A stretch of DNA of 64,000 bases from Icerya purchasi (GCA_039619475.1 CM077115.1:25185083-25249082), one strand, 5' to 3'; shown: positions 48,654 through 60,754, counted from the first letter of the stretch. Numbers and translations: made by a program. The notes: a model not told the origin generated them from the sequence alone.

Positions 48654-48880
48654 GTTCTTAGTGATCCGCTAATGTCAGAGAAGTACTCACAGTGCCTGAC
48701 GAATACAACGCGAATTCGAACAGATCATCAAATCGGAATTCAACTACTACTTGACACGGACGGATTAGCGTCTTATATATTAAACAGTTTTCTTCTTATG
48801 CTCATGCAACGACTTCCCATATATCTGCTGGTAAGCTAAAAACTTTCTCTTTAGCCAGGTTAATTTCTACTATCAGAGAA
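48654..48880 (+). repeat. Dispersed repeat R-C, copy 1
   Basis: Matches 53501-53736 in the same orientation. Shared blocks are CTTAGTG, ATGTCAGAGAAGT, AACAGATCATCA-AA, CAACTACT / CAACCACTTG, and near the end GTTAATTTC with a GAAAAAGTATTG / CAGAGAAGTACTG motif. Non-coding and family unknown. Confidence 0.55.
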
Positions 48881-48956
48881 GTACTGGTAATTTTTTTTTT
48901 TTTCAATTCTGCTTTGGTACTTTTAATCATGCGGTGAAGTGCCATAATATTCACCA

Positions 48957-49050
48957 TTGATACCTACATACATACATATATGTATGTATATATATATATA
49001 TATATGGTCACAATATCAGGATATTACAATATCAGGATATCACGATATGC
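48957..49050. repeat. TA/CATA microsatellite and tail repeats next to RTE-3
   Basis: CATACATA and (TA)n at 48967-49007, then two diverged copies of an ATATCAGGATATTACA-like unit (49013-49047). The second part probably is the 3' tail of the minus-strand RTE-3, since RTE-type elements end in short tandem repeats. Confidence 0.7.
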
Positions 49051-50716
49051 CTTTGTCAATCCACTCCTGGATGAAGGCTTTCCTCAACATCTTCCATCTA
49101 CTTCTGTTCTGTGCATTCCTCATCCAGTTCTTTCCAGTTACCTTTACTATATCATCCTGCTAACACGTCATTGGTCTTCCTTGGTTTCTTCTTTTTTTAC
49201 CTATTGGCCACCATTGACACGCTTCGACCGTCTATTGTCGCTTCTTCTAGCTACGTGATTAGCCCAATTCCATTTCATTCTGGCCATATGTTCCACTGCG
49301 TCGTCTAGCCCTGTTTGTTCGCGTATCTATGTATTACGAATACGATCCATCTGCCCTGTATTAAGCATTTTCCTTTCATGCGCAGTTTAGGTTTTTCTGA
49401 TCCTTTTTATAACAGTTTTTGTGAATGGCCACGTTTCCGCACTGTATGTCGGGACCGGAAATACACATTGCTTATACAGTTTCCTTTGCAAATTAATCGG
49501 TATTTGTTCATTCTGGAACACACTGCTTAATTTTCCAAACGCAACCCACGACAGTGATATGGAGAATTTCGTTATGTTCTTTTTATTCGTCGTGATTTTC
49601 TGACCTAAATAAATGTAACTCTATCCATCTGTTCTATTTCTTCCGAATTTATTGTTATTCTTATTCGTCTTTCGGTGTTTGTCATTATTTTTGTTTTGTC
49701 TAGGTTTATTTTTAATCCTATTTTGTTAGAATGCAGATTCAAGTCTGTTATCATCGTCTGTAGTTCTTCTGCGCTTGTGCTCACTAATACTAGGTCATCC
49801 GCGAAACTGAGGCTTGATTTAGATATTCGCCGTCTACTTTGATACCTTTCGTATCTCATTTTAAATTCTTCAATATAATTTCCAATGCGCAGATAAATAA
49901 TTTCGGCGAGATGGTATCACCTTGTCTAACTGCTCGTTTTACACTGGGATTTTTTCCGTTTTGTTCCATAGACTTATTCGCATTGTAGCGGAGTTGTAAA
50001 TGTTCCTAATGATGTTAATATATATTGATCCTAGTGAGATTTAACGAATTTAGTATTGCCCAGACCTTTACTGAATCGACCGCCTTCTCATGATCTATGA
50101 AGGCCATGTATAATTTCATATTGTGTTCACTCATGTGTATCAATGTTGTAATTGTTAATAGGTAGTGTCGTACTAAATCCTCACCTGAAGCCAACCTGCT
50201 CTCTCGGTTGATTAAGGTCAATTTGTTGTGTTAGTCGGTTCGTTATTACACGAGTAAATAATTTTTGTATATTTGCGACAATTAATTAATCGCTCCATAA
50301 TTATTCAAATTTTGCGCATCTCCTTTTTTATGTTTGAGCACTACTTCCGTTTCAGTCCATGTTGTGGCGGGAAAGTGTTTCTTTCCATGACAAATAGCAT
50401 TTAGCAGCATATTTCCACCATGTTTAATCATCTCTGCCAAGATCCCGTCTGGTCCCGGTGCTTTGTTATTTTTTAATACTCGCAGCGCATTCCTTACTTC
50501 TTCTTTATTTATCTCAGGGGTATATTTTCAATGTTTCCATTCTGACTTTATGTATATTTATCATTATATTTGGTTGAATTCTTGCACTGTACAGATTTGT
50601 AAAGTAGTTTTCCACTTCTTCTGTTATTTTACATTTGTCCATTGTAACCTTTCCAGTAACGCTCTTTATCTTTGTTAATGTTTCGTTACCGCACGGCAAT
50701 GCTTTTCTAAATATTT
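49015..50716 (-). mobile_element. RTE-like LINE fragment, minus strand (RTE-3)
   Basis: A 5'-truncated RTE-like element holding the RT and the C-terminus. The 3' end lies at the repeat tail near 49015 and no poly(A) is present. The 5' truncation is near 50716, close to a TA-rich stretch. It differs from RTE-1 and RTE-2 in its C-terminal sequence, so the window holds at least two RTE-like families. Confidence 0.75.
49060..50716 (-). pseudogene. RTE-3 reverse transcriptase and C-terminus remnant
   Basis: Minus-strand pieces in order. EEVENYFTNLYSARIQP (50720-50514 frame). APGPDGILAEMIKHGG near 50466-50419. KKGDAQNLNNYGAIN near 50330-50290. MKLYMAFIDHEKAVDSV at 50130-50080, the family's IDYEKAFDSV Asp motif with Phe changed to Val. 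SLSFADDLVLVSTSAEELQ at 49810-49755 with an intact FADD. NLDKTKIMTN near 49710-49680. MARMKWNWANHVARRS around 49290-49240. KVTGKNWMRNAQNRSRW then KAFIQEWIDKGIS to about 49045. Several frameshifts and stops. Confidence 0.75.
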
Positions 50717-50944
50717 TCATATATCATATATATATATATTATGTATTACGTTCATATATGGACGATTATTGCTGATATTCTAAATGTATATGTACTTCTT
50801 TTTTTTTGGACACGTTAAACTTTTATCCAGAAACAATGGGAGAGAATCAGCAGTTTGATCAGAAATTAATAAAATACTAAGAAGATGAATGATAGACAAA
50901 GAAGGAGATGATACAAAATACGAGGTCATAATAAATAGAGAGTA
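50717..50944. other. Unassigned AT-rich DNA
   Basis: TA-rich just upstream of RTE-3. No gene. Confidence 0.5.
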
Positions 50945-51235
50945 AAGCCCCATATCTTCGACAGGGTGTCGGGGATTGTGAAGTTAAGCTTTCCATAATG
51001 GTATTAAGCCTAATGGATCTTAAGAGAATACTGGGGACGTCACTTTTGCTTTCCAAGATTTCTCTGGTACAAAATTATTTCGGGCTGGGTAAAAACTTGA
51101 ATCCGGAACGAGACAAGCCCCGAGACCTCCATTAGAAAATCTAAATATTATCGTACAAGAATAAAAAATAAAATAAGTTAATTTAAGATAGACATCCAAA
51201 GGGGATGCGGTTAAAGTCATAGAGAACTTCATTGT
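50945..51235 (+). repeat. Dispersed repeat R-A, copy 2 (longer)
   Basis: The first 90 bp match 2808-2890 with divergence (ATCTTCGACAGGGTGTCGGGG, then TAATGGTATTAAGCC and TAATGGATCTTAAGAGAATAC). It continues for about 200 bp with GAGACAAGCCCCGAGACCTC and CATCCAAAGGGGATGCGG, which are not obviously in copy 1. Non-coding. Confidence 0.5.
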
Positions 51236-51990
51236 TCAGATGAAGAGAATGTGAAGACAGCAGTGAATAATATAAAAAACAGCAGTACATCGTAGTAAAA
51301 AAAAATTATGGTTTAAAGCATGTATAGAACAAATTTTCTAACACAAAATACGTAAACAGTTCGCTCTCTACGGGCCCACATGTACAACTGCCCCTCTGTT
51401 CCATTGTTCTTGGGCCAATGTCCATATTGACGAACCCATAAAAAGAAGAAAAAAAATACCATATCAAGAAAAATGGTAATTTATTGTGAAAAAATTTATA
51501 AAAAAAAAAAAAAATGGTTTGATATAAAATTTATATTTGAAATGAAATAAACAAAAACCAATAAATTTACTGTTAATAACAGTTGCGCGAACAATTGAAA
51601 TTCATTTCCTTGAGAAAATAAATTCGAAAGAAAAATAAACAGGCAACACACTGTAAAAAAATAAAGTAGCATTTATGCAACGCCCCCCCCCCCCTCTTTA
51701 TAATAAATAACTGAATTTGGAAGGAAAAATACGAGACAGTATCATTAACGAATGCTGTAGTAGCAGTAATAGAAGCGGCATTGTTCACAGAGCCGCTGAA
51801 TGATTTCGATACCTTAAATTCAAACTCGCTGATAACCTCGTAAAGTGTATTAAGTTGCTGATTTATTAACGGATTCGGAATATTCCCGCTGAAAGTAAAT
51901 ATACAGTTCATTTATTTTTCGGCTACTCCAGGTGAAAAAATTCTTCATATAAATTCGTCAGGACGCCGAGAAAAGCCATAATAAGAATGA
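51236..51990. other. Unassigned AT-rich DNA
   Basis: No gene recognised. A C12 run lies at 51683-51694. The antisense frame 51573-51911 has no domain. Confidence 0.5.
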
Positions 51991-53070
51991 TAAATTTACC
52001 CTGCACAGCTAATGAGTACCACCAAGGAACATTCGTGACAGAAGTTTCAAATCCCTCACTCCCCTTGGTTTTTGAGAAACCTACATTTTGCTGAAATGCA
52101 GTTAATTTTTTTTTCTCAAGCGCAAGCTGACTGATTTTTAAACTTTTTCAGTATGTTGCAGACCGGTGAGAGGGGCATCTCGGAAAAAATTGACAACCGC
52201 CTCCCATCATATTTCACCCTCCAAATGACACTTTCTAACACATTGTTCACGTTTTTTACCAGTGAAAATACAGGAGGGAACAAAAATGAAATTGTCATTT
52301 TTACATGTATTTTAAACCCTTAAATAACATATGTTTTGGTCAAAAGTAGTAAAAACGTAGAGTAAGTGAAAATTTCATTGAACAAAAAAAGCTGTTTATG
52401 ATACAATATTTATATTTCATCTATATGCTGCTTATTTCAAATCAAATCAAACTTCATTACTTAAATTTACAATAAAAATAAATCAAATTAAAATAATCGT
52501 TTTAAGCTGCCAATGCGCTCAGTTAGCGCGAGTAGCGGAACTATTATTTATTTCAATACAAGACCATAGACAAGAAGCACCGACTCCCCTGGGCCCTCTC
52601 ATGATAACACCCCAACCCCCTGAAATTGAGTCAAAACAAAGTAATATAAATGTTGATAATTTTGACCATGACCCACCAAAAATTATTTTTTGACCAAAAT
52701 ATATGTATGTTGTTATTTAGGGATCTAAAATATATCTAAAAATGACAATTTCATTTTTGTTCCCTCGTGTATTTTCACTGGTATAAAGCATGAACAATGA
52801 TAGAAACTGTCATTTGAGAGGGGGGTGAAATATGATGGGAAGGAATTGTTAATTTTTTCTAAGATGCCCCTCCTATGTGTCTACAACATGCTGAAAAATT
52901 TTGAAAATCGGTCAGCTTGCGCTTGAGAAAAAAAAATTAACTGCATTCCAGCAAAAAGTGAGTTTTTCAAAAACTAGGGCAGTGTGATATCTGAAACTCC
53001 TGTCATGAGTGTTCCTTGGTGGTACCCACTTAAATATCAATCCGATAGCACTCTGTAGGGCAAATTTACA
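51991..53070. repeat. Large inverted repeat (foldback-like), arms about 357 and 385 bp
   Basis: The left arm 51991-52347 and the reverse complement of the right arm 52686-53070 match along their length. Shared blocks: TACCACCAAGGAACA, AATGCAGTTAATTTTTTTT, CTCAAGCGCAAGCTGAC, GGGGCATCT, CATCATATTTCACCC, CAGTGAAAATACA, AATGAAATTGTCATTTTTA and TTTTGGTCAAAA. The right arm has about 28 bp extra near its outer end. The spacer 52348-52685 is unrelated AT-rich DNA with one GC-richer patch. No frame is conserved between arms. No target duplication was found. It may be a foldback transposon or an inverted duplication. Confidence 0.85.
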
Positions 53071-55109
53071 ACTCTTATCCAGCTTTGGTCTTTTTCATTT
53101 ATAGGCAAAGTTCAATTTTCGTTTGTTTAATTAAACGAAAAAAATTGCAACATTTTTATCGATGCAAATCTTTCCCTTTCACCTTTAATATGATCGATAA
53201 TATGAAAACAAGGATCAGCGTCGCTCGTGTTTTTTCAAAGATTATCAAATCGGTGCGAGTCTCTTTTCTTCTAAATCATTTTTAAATTCCTTAATATTTT
53301 TAACATGCACGTTTTTCTGTTTTAGTAAATACACATATGTATGTGTAAGAACGCGATGCAAACAGTTTCCGTAAAAAGATCATTTCTAATTTTTAATAAA
53401 AATTCTGAATATCCTTCGGGCAGCATACATCTTATCCTTAATGTGCTACAGCGGCAGGTTTTTTAAAATCTATTCAATTATTCCTATGCCTCCTACTGTG
53501 CTCTTAGTGGATGTCAGAGAAGTGTACCATCAACAATTAGCAAACAAAACACGAAAGCGAACAGATCATCAGAAATCCAACCACTTGTCCATACCATCAA
53601 GCTGGTGACTAGCACACCTTTCGGTTACACATTTTTCTCTGCGCGCTCAAATAGCGGCTAATCCGATTTCCAGCGGCAACATAAAAATCGTCTTTCTACC
53701 GTGACCATGTTAATTTCCGCTTCGAAAAAGTATTGATAAATTTATTTCTTTTGCAGTACTCCCATCTATGACTTACCGAAAGTTTCGCTACCGATACATA
53801 TATATATATATATATACATATCTGGTGATGGTTTGTTACACATAACAACGGTATGTTCCTGGTACGAAAAAATACCGGGTACTGAATAAACTGTTCCAAA
53901 ATGTTACTTCTTACAAATGCGCTTTTCGTTCCGAGTACATTCCCACGTTCAATTCTGACGCACCGTTAGTGTTGTACGGCCCAAATTGCGTTACATTATA
54001 ATTATAACGACTATTTCTCAATATTACGTTTTCCTAGTGAAACAACAACAGAATTATTTCCGTTTTATGTACTTATTTGTTACGGTGAAATAATAAATAC
54101 GCGCACGTGTTAATCATAAACGAATTTTTTGTCGCCCAGTATATTTTGTTTGTTGTAAGTTGTAAACAAAAAATGCTACACATCCGGTGAAAGTTCTACT
54201 GCGTGGAAAAATTTTGTTGTACGGTCTGAGAAAATGTAAGATGCGCAATACGCGTGAAAAAGCTAGAGCCTTTATAAAACCAGTATCGCAAATTTGAAAA
54301 ACGATAAAAAAATGATAAAGTCTGCGCACTAAATTTTAGAAAAATTTTCGTGAAAATAAGGATTTTAAATCATTTTTTGTAATAAAAATATTAGATTCTT
54401 GCGAAACAAAAATATAATAAAAACACCCGAAAGATATCTACTTTTGGATAATGATTTTTATTACTCGCAAAATATCTGTACATCTTTGCAAAAAACGGTA
54501 CACAGTTCTGCAATTTAAGTTAGAACGATCGTAACAGGTTGGAACGGATTATAGCAAGATGTAATACGTCACTGTCGTATTTAACGGAAGTTAAGGCGCA
54601 TAAAGTTAATTACAAAAACGTATATATATATTATCCGGTTATACTGGTGACTAGGAGAAATTTTATCCTTTGAATTTAGATAATTTTCCAACTACAAAAC
54701 TTACGTGTAAAATTTCTTTTCCTTTTCTAAAAAACATGCTTTTGCTTTCGAAAATTATTTAATGAAGATTTTAAATTAATAATTTCATTACTATTTGACC
54801 CCATTCTCTTGTGACATAAAATTTACATCCAAAACTAAGAAATGCGCGCTTGTCTCCCATTTAAATATATCACCGATTTCATGAAATAAAACTATTTCCT
54901 TTAAAAGCGGGAATATTAATTCTCTCAGAAAGAAATAAAATTAATCGAGTACGTTAATTATATCGAATTACTCTACATTCGTTGATTAATAAATAATAAG
55001 ACTTGATTAAGTAAAGGTAGAAAGATTGCCTTGCGAAGTTCTTGGACGACCAGTACGACGAGGCGCATCCTCAACCGACAAGCAGCCTCCTTTAAATTAT
55101 TTTGCCTAG
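53071..55109. other. Unassigned AT-rich DNA
   Basis: No gene recognised apart from repeat R-C copy 2 (53501-53736) and a TA run near 53797-53816. Confidence 0.5.
53501..53736 (+). repeat. Dispersed repeat R-C, copy 2
   Basis: Same orientation and block order as 48654-48880 with moderate divergence. The two copies lie either side of RTE-3 and the foldback, about 4.8 kb apart. Non-coding. Family unknown. Confidence 0.55.
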
Positions 55110-55630
55110 CGGGAAATACTGGTACAATCTACGGTGTCACGGCCACACACTTCTTCAAATGCAGAATGATCGATGAAGATCGCCGTATGATGTGCGAAGA
55201 GAGATAGGTCATACAGCTGGTATCGAAAAAAATCAGAAAATTTCGTCCATCACCAGTTGATCGCGGCGTTCTCATCTTGCATCATGTGAAATTCGAGCAA
55301 TTTTTGTGGAATTCGGCTAGGAGTTGTTACCACATCCATCCTATTCGCCGGAGATGGCTCCTTGTGATTGTGACCTGCTCTGCAAACTCAAGAGCCGATG
55401 CGAGGAATCCGTTTTCCGGATTTAGAGGCCTTAAATAGTGCCGTGACCCGACGGATTCGTGAACTATCCTTCAAAGGACTCCTGGACGGTATCCAGAACC
55501 TCTCCTGACGCTGGGAACGTATTATTAAGGAGGAGGGTAACTATATTGAAAGATTATCGTATTTATATGACTTTGTCAAATAAACTTTTTTGTATATCGA
55601 CACGTGTGCATTACTTTTGAAATGCCCTAT
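55110..55630 (+). mobile_element. Mariner remnant with right terminal repeat (mariner-2)
   Basis: The + strand carries a helix-turn-helix-like MIDEDRRMMCEER near 55168-55206. The end of the catalytic domain follows: PHPSYSPEMAPCDCDLLCKLKS (about 55332-55394) with the third Asp region SPEMAPCD in place of the family SPDLAPCD. The C-terminus reads ALNSAVTRRIRELS, then RWERIIKEEGNYIERL near 55508-55555, and ends at a TAA near 55579. The region carrying the first two catalytic Asp residues is missing. 55606-55629 reads TGCATTACTTTTGAAATGCCC, a mariner-type terminal repeat ending at TA. No left terminus was found, so the element is 5'-truncated and dead. It differs from the 40.9-kb mariner. Confidence 0.7.
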
Positions 55631-55646
55631 ATATATATATATATAC
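55629..55646. repeat. (TA)n microsatellite at the mariner edge
   Basis: Nine TA units directly abut the mariner terminal repeat. Since mariner duplicates TA on insertion, the element either inserted in a TA run or seeded one. Confidence 0.85.
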
Positions 55647-57129
55647 TTTGATAGGCCTCGCAATGGGACAAGCCTCCTTGATCACCAATCTTTTTTTTTT
55701 TATAAAATTCTTTTCGAAAAATCATTTTCAGTTGACTAAGTCATTCTTCTCCGTCTTTTATTTTAAAAAATTCTTAGCAGTTATACAACATAGCATTCAA
55801 CCTTTGCCATTTGATAAAAATAACGGGATGGGGCAAAAAATGTAGTGTATTCCTAACGGGAAATAAACTGTAAGACAAGATATGTACCCCGAGTTCTTGA
55901 AAATGACTCTATTGATTTCGATCGAATTAACGGTTTTTAGATACTTAGATAAATCGATTGGTCGAAATCTTATCTACGAAAAGTCTTAAAAGGCAGGCGA
56001 CAAGTGTCGAAGCGATTATTACTATATTTTCAGGGTTTATTAAAAAGTAAATAATTCGATTATTTACACCATTATTAATTAAAAATAGATAATATCGTCT
56101 TTATCGTTTTACACGACGACAGATCGTCATTATAGAGTTATTCAGCTGATGATAGTTGTTACTATTTATGCGAATGTAAGTATTACGTCATGTTTATATT
56201 ATTGCTCTTAAAACCATTAATTAATTTGCAACAATAGACGTAAGAAAACCTCGGGCACCAGGTGAATTATTAAATTCTCGTTTACATATAGCATATGCAT
56301 TTGTTTTTCAGCAAAAAGGTAAAATTTAATAAAACTACACTCGGGTCGTGCTTAATAATATTTCTGATTTTTTATCTTTATTTCCTTTTAGTATCGTCGA
56401 TACACATGTTTGTGACTTTCGCAGTTGCTTGTTTCTATTCGAAAAATTGTTTTTAATTGTCGCATTTTTTTTTTTTTTTGTTATTCCATTACAAAAAAAA
56501 TAATAATTCTTATAATAAACGCGATTCTTTTTCCATATCGTTCTGCCTCGCGTTTATTATACGTTATTAAATGTAAATTTTACGTGTTGTTATTTTCAAA
56601 TGTTTTTGAAATTCCATTGATAAATTATTGTCAAAACTCGGAATAAATCCGAGCAAAACCGGAGGGTGCTTTAATATAAAACTGTAGTACTTTCGTTTTT
56701 GTACTGTGTAAAAGGTTTAACATTCGTTTAAAATTACAAAATTAAAAATCCTACTGCGAAGACTAAACAACCGGCAAAATACCTATATAGCGATTCACGA
56801 ATTTGATTTATTCCGAACACATACTTAAATTTAGTTAAAAATAAAAAAAGAAAAAAAAATAGAAACTTATAATACATTCACAAAATCTGTGAATTCCTTA
56901 TATTTTGGTTTAATTTATTTTATTTTTTTGTGATTATTTATTTATACTTAAAATCGTACGCAGAAAATGAACTAATATCAACGTTAACTTAATATATATA
57001 TATATATATATACGCATATATCTGTAATATTATCATCATCACAGTTGAGTTACCAGTAGCACGGTCGCGAGATGTTCACGAAAACTTACACAAAACCATT
57101 ATTTTGATAAACGAAAAAATTTGAAAAAA
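55647..57129. other. Unassigned AT-rich DNA
   Basis: No gene recognised. A TA run lies at about 56992-57011. The frames 55648-55845 and 56425-56646 are low-complexity. Confidence 0.5.
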
Positions 57130-57715
57130 TCATCCCTCTGCGACATAAAGGAATCAAAACCTTTTCCCGGGGTGAAGAATAGGCGGTGAAAACAACACAA
57201 TTATCGCTGGTTACCAAATCCTGTAATGCCCATTTCGAGATCTAACCAAACAGTCATTTTTCGTGAAATACTTGAGAATGTATTCGAATCGGAGACTCAC
57301 CTAGACTTCCTTCCATGTTACTCAGACCGGCCAAAAAACTACTACTCGTGTAAAGCTATCAGTTATGAGGTGGAAGGTCTCCTCTAAGCCTTAGCCTGAA
57401 AATATCCTTCTACATATCACATCTCCAATATGGGGAAGTATACTGCAGATATGCGGATGTAGCCGTAATCTATTAAAAATTCAAAGCCAGCAGTCCAAGA
57501 TTCTCCCGGCAATCGCAGTGTAGCCCCAAGCTAAGTTTTTTAAACTCGACGTTACACAGTGATCTAAACATATTCGTTTTGTCAAGTTCAATCACACGAT
57601 ATAAATTGTTTTTTCTTCAGAAATTAAAATCAAATAAAATGTATATTAAAACACTTCCGGGTAATCCTAAAAGACGATTAAAAAGAAGAAATGTAACGGC
57701 ACTTTTTTAATAACA
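57130..57715 (+). mobile_element. Jockey-like LINE C-terminal fragment (Jockey-3)
   Basis: A single + frame from about 57265 runs KYLRMYSNRRLT, a degraded form of the VKYLG-LD-RLTW block that follows the RT. It continues to LLHITSPIWG (family Y-SP-WG) and RNLLKIQSQQSKILPAIA. A later frame gives LPGNPKRRLKRRNVTALF followed by two stops, the usual basic C-terminus of Jockey ORF2. In-frame stops occur near 57301 and 57390. No poly(A) tail or target duplication is visible. The earlier part, 57130-57260, is probably the same element but is very eroded. Confidence 0.6.
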
Positions 57716-60714
57716 TGGTGACTATTCGTTGCTGAATGCAACATAAAGAGACATATATAAAACATGTTCATAACACAATTTGGGCGATATTTAAATTGGT
57801 TGGCATGTTACTCTTGCTGTCGAACTGTATCGAAATGTTATCTAACATTTTCCTTAAATTTTCTTAATAGTATTTTGGCAGAATTCTTCGGGAAACAATT
57901 TATCAGTTCCCATGCATATTCATCGCCCTTCCTAATTGTTTCTGGTAAAGGTCCCTCGGGTTGACAAGCCCAATAAAAATCGAAATGACAAAAAAAAAAA
58001 AACCTCCGTGAGGGAAACGATGCGCGAAGAGACTTTGAAGACTCTTCTGTTTTTTAATTTTTCTTTTTTTTCTTTTTTTTCTTTTTTCTTTCTTTTTTTT
58101 TTTTTTTCTTGTCGGCGGAAACATTAGTAATTACGGATTATTCAGAAGAATCAGAAAATTGAACGATACAAGTCGATGACTCCTCCGAATGAGCAAAACC
58201 ATCAAGGCGAGTTTTGTTGTTGCTCAAGCATCGATACTGTCTTCCTCTCTGGGTTTGTCTCATCTACAAATAATTCCGGCGGTCACCTCTTTCAGTTTAA
58301 ATCACAATCGATTGTAATTAAAAACTGAAAATGAAAAAAAAAAGAAAAAAAGAAGACAAAAAAATTGACTACCAACGGCACTGCCGAAACATAAAAGACT
58401 CTGGAACATTTTTTTTTAGCTCGAAACTGTATAGGCAGCACAGAATTTAACTTTACCCGCAGTCGATGGCAATCAATGTTGCCACTGACTGGTTTGCCCT
58501 ACCGGCGCTGTGTAATGTCATTAGATAAGCACAGTGTACCAAAACTGACTTGGACAACTTCTTCTATTAGTCGAAATATTACACCCTCTTCATGCGACCG
58601 GGACAAAAAAGAAAAAAAAGCCGAAAGACAACCGAGCTAAAAAAGAAGAGAAAAGAAGAGAAAAAAAAAGGTGAAAATAAGGAGGTGTTTGCCTGACGTA
58701 AAAGCGCCGATGAAGTTTAGAAGAGCGCGTAAGTGTGTTAAAGGTATCGTCGGCAACCGGCCTCTAATGGAAAATGGGAAACTGATTAAAGTGGTTTTCG
58801 CTATATACTTCTCGGTAGTATCATGAGAGATGATATTATCTCGAGTAGGCACCGAGCTGTGCTGCAACTTAAAGGAAAGAAGTTAGCCGTTACTCGTAAA
58901 ATTTTGTACACACGTGCAAGTGTGTGTGCGTGTGTGTGCTTTGCGACGTAAGTGTGTTCGGAGAGCGGCGAAGGAAGTAAGAGAAGAGAGCAGATAGAAG
59001 ACACACCTCTGGCGTGTTATATTAACTTTATTTTGCTGGTTGTTGCTGCATTTCCATCATCGCGCCCGGCAATTTAATAAATAGCGGCATCGGCCTGCGA
59101 TGGAGCAAATGTTCCGCTATTTGTAGCCTAGTTGTTTTAGATATTAGTAGTAATAGGTGAGCAGCCGTTGTCGGAGGTGTTAATTCGCTGCTGCGAGGCG
59201 CGGAGACGCTGCCTCGACGTTTGCGTTTGTTGTACAACACTTGCTGGAAACTGCGGCCATCGTGTTCAAAGCGATTCCGCCGACGTTATTGCATTATCTT
59301 TTCGAATCTACTCTGCAAAGTGCTGCTTTTAGTACCGCCTTGTTAGCTCCCCATCAGCCGCCCCGACCTCTCCGCCCCTGCTCCAGCTAATTTCTTCCAG
59401 TCTCTCTGTTTTCTGCAAAACAGTTTCAAAGCTTTTTCCCCGGACAAGCGAGGCCAACTCGGAAACTTTTTGCCCTATATTTAAGCGGCTCGCAGATGCG
59501 ATTAATCTTCCGACGGATATTTTAACGGAACCGAAACCGTAATAATTAGTCGAGGAAAATATGCCTTTGTTCCGGTCCGCTGCCGCGCTGCACCCCCCCC
59601 CCCCCCCCCAACGAACTGTGCTACAATAGTACTGTCGCGGCCGCATTCGACAAAATTAAGTTCATTCGCTTCCTTTTCCGCTAAGTCGAATCGGAATCGC
59701 GCTTCAATCTATTCGTCGGTCAACTCGCACGTCCTCCAGCTATCGTCAAGAAGCAAATGTCAGATTCTGCTCGCGCTTCCGATCCAGTTCATTAAGAGCC
59801 ACGATAATCATTGGAAATCGTCGACGATTTTGTTTTTTTCATATCGAGCGCATTTTTACCATGCATCTATTTCAATAAAATTCCTACTTTGCTCCCTAAA
59901 GGTAAAATTCCCCGTATTAAACATCTCTTTTTTCTTTTCCAATAAACTTCCTATCAGTTCGCGTAGCTGAATCTTCCTACTCAGCCCTACTCGTTCTATG
60001 ACTTTCCTACCCCATCGTCTCTTTTATTCATTTACGCCTTAATCCTACTACCCTTCTCACTTTTTCGGTTTTTTTCTAACATCCTGTCCAAACTCTGTCG
60101 TCTTTATCCTAAAATCACAAAGCGCCGTCCGTGATTATCTTCTTGAAATATCCTTCTGAACGCGTGTCATTTTTTATTCTAAGTTTTCATCTCTCCGGAT
60201 ATATTGATACGGTTTCGGGACGCGTGTTATCTTTTGTTCTGTAACGATTTAGCCGACTAGCATTGAACCGAGAGAAAAATATAAAGTCCCGTATGATCCG
60301 AATAATACAACAATAAAAAATCCAGTGAATTAATTTTGTCTCTTAGACGGAGAAGGAGATTTATTATAATTAGACTGGTCATTTTGTTCTTCGACGTATC
60401 GAATATATCTTGGTTCTAAGTTTTCCTCTTGCTCGTCGCGTTATTGAATAAAATAGTATTATATTATATCTTTTTTTTTTGTCCACTCATTTTATTTTTA
60501 TTTCTGTCTACTTTTTTTTTTTTTTTTGGTTTTCGATTCACGGACAGTAGTAAATCTGTAAATTTACTGTGTGCTTATAGACACGGTGAGCAGCAGGTTT
60601 CATTCTGCTTGTGTATTTTTTCTTTTTTTAATTGTTCCCCGTATCCGAAAAGAGCGAATCCGTCATAACTTTCATTTAGTTTTTAAGTCTCTAACAAAGA
60701 CTAAAATTGTAACA

Positions 60715-60754
<40 letters not shown>

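Noticed and set aside
59329..59646. 105-codon minus frame with a Gly run as a gene
   Set aside because: The Gly run is the C17 homopolymer and no family is recognised.
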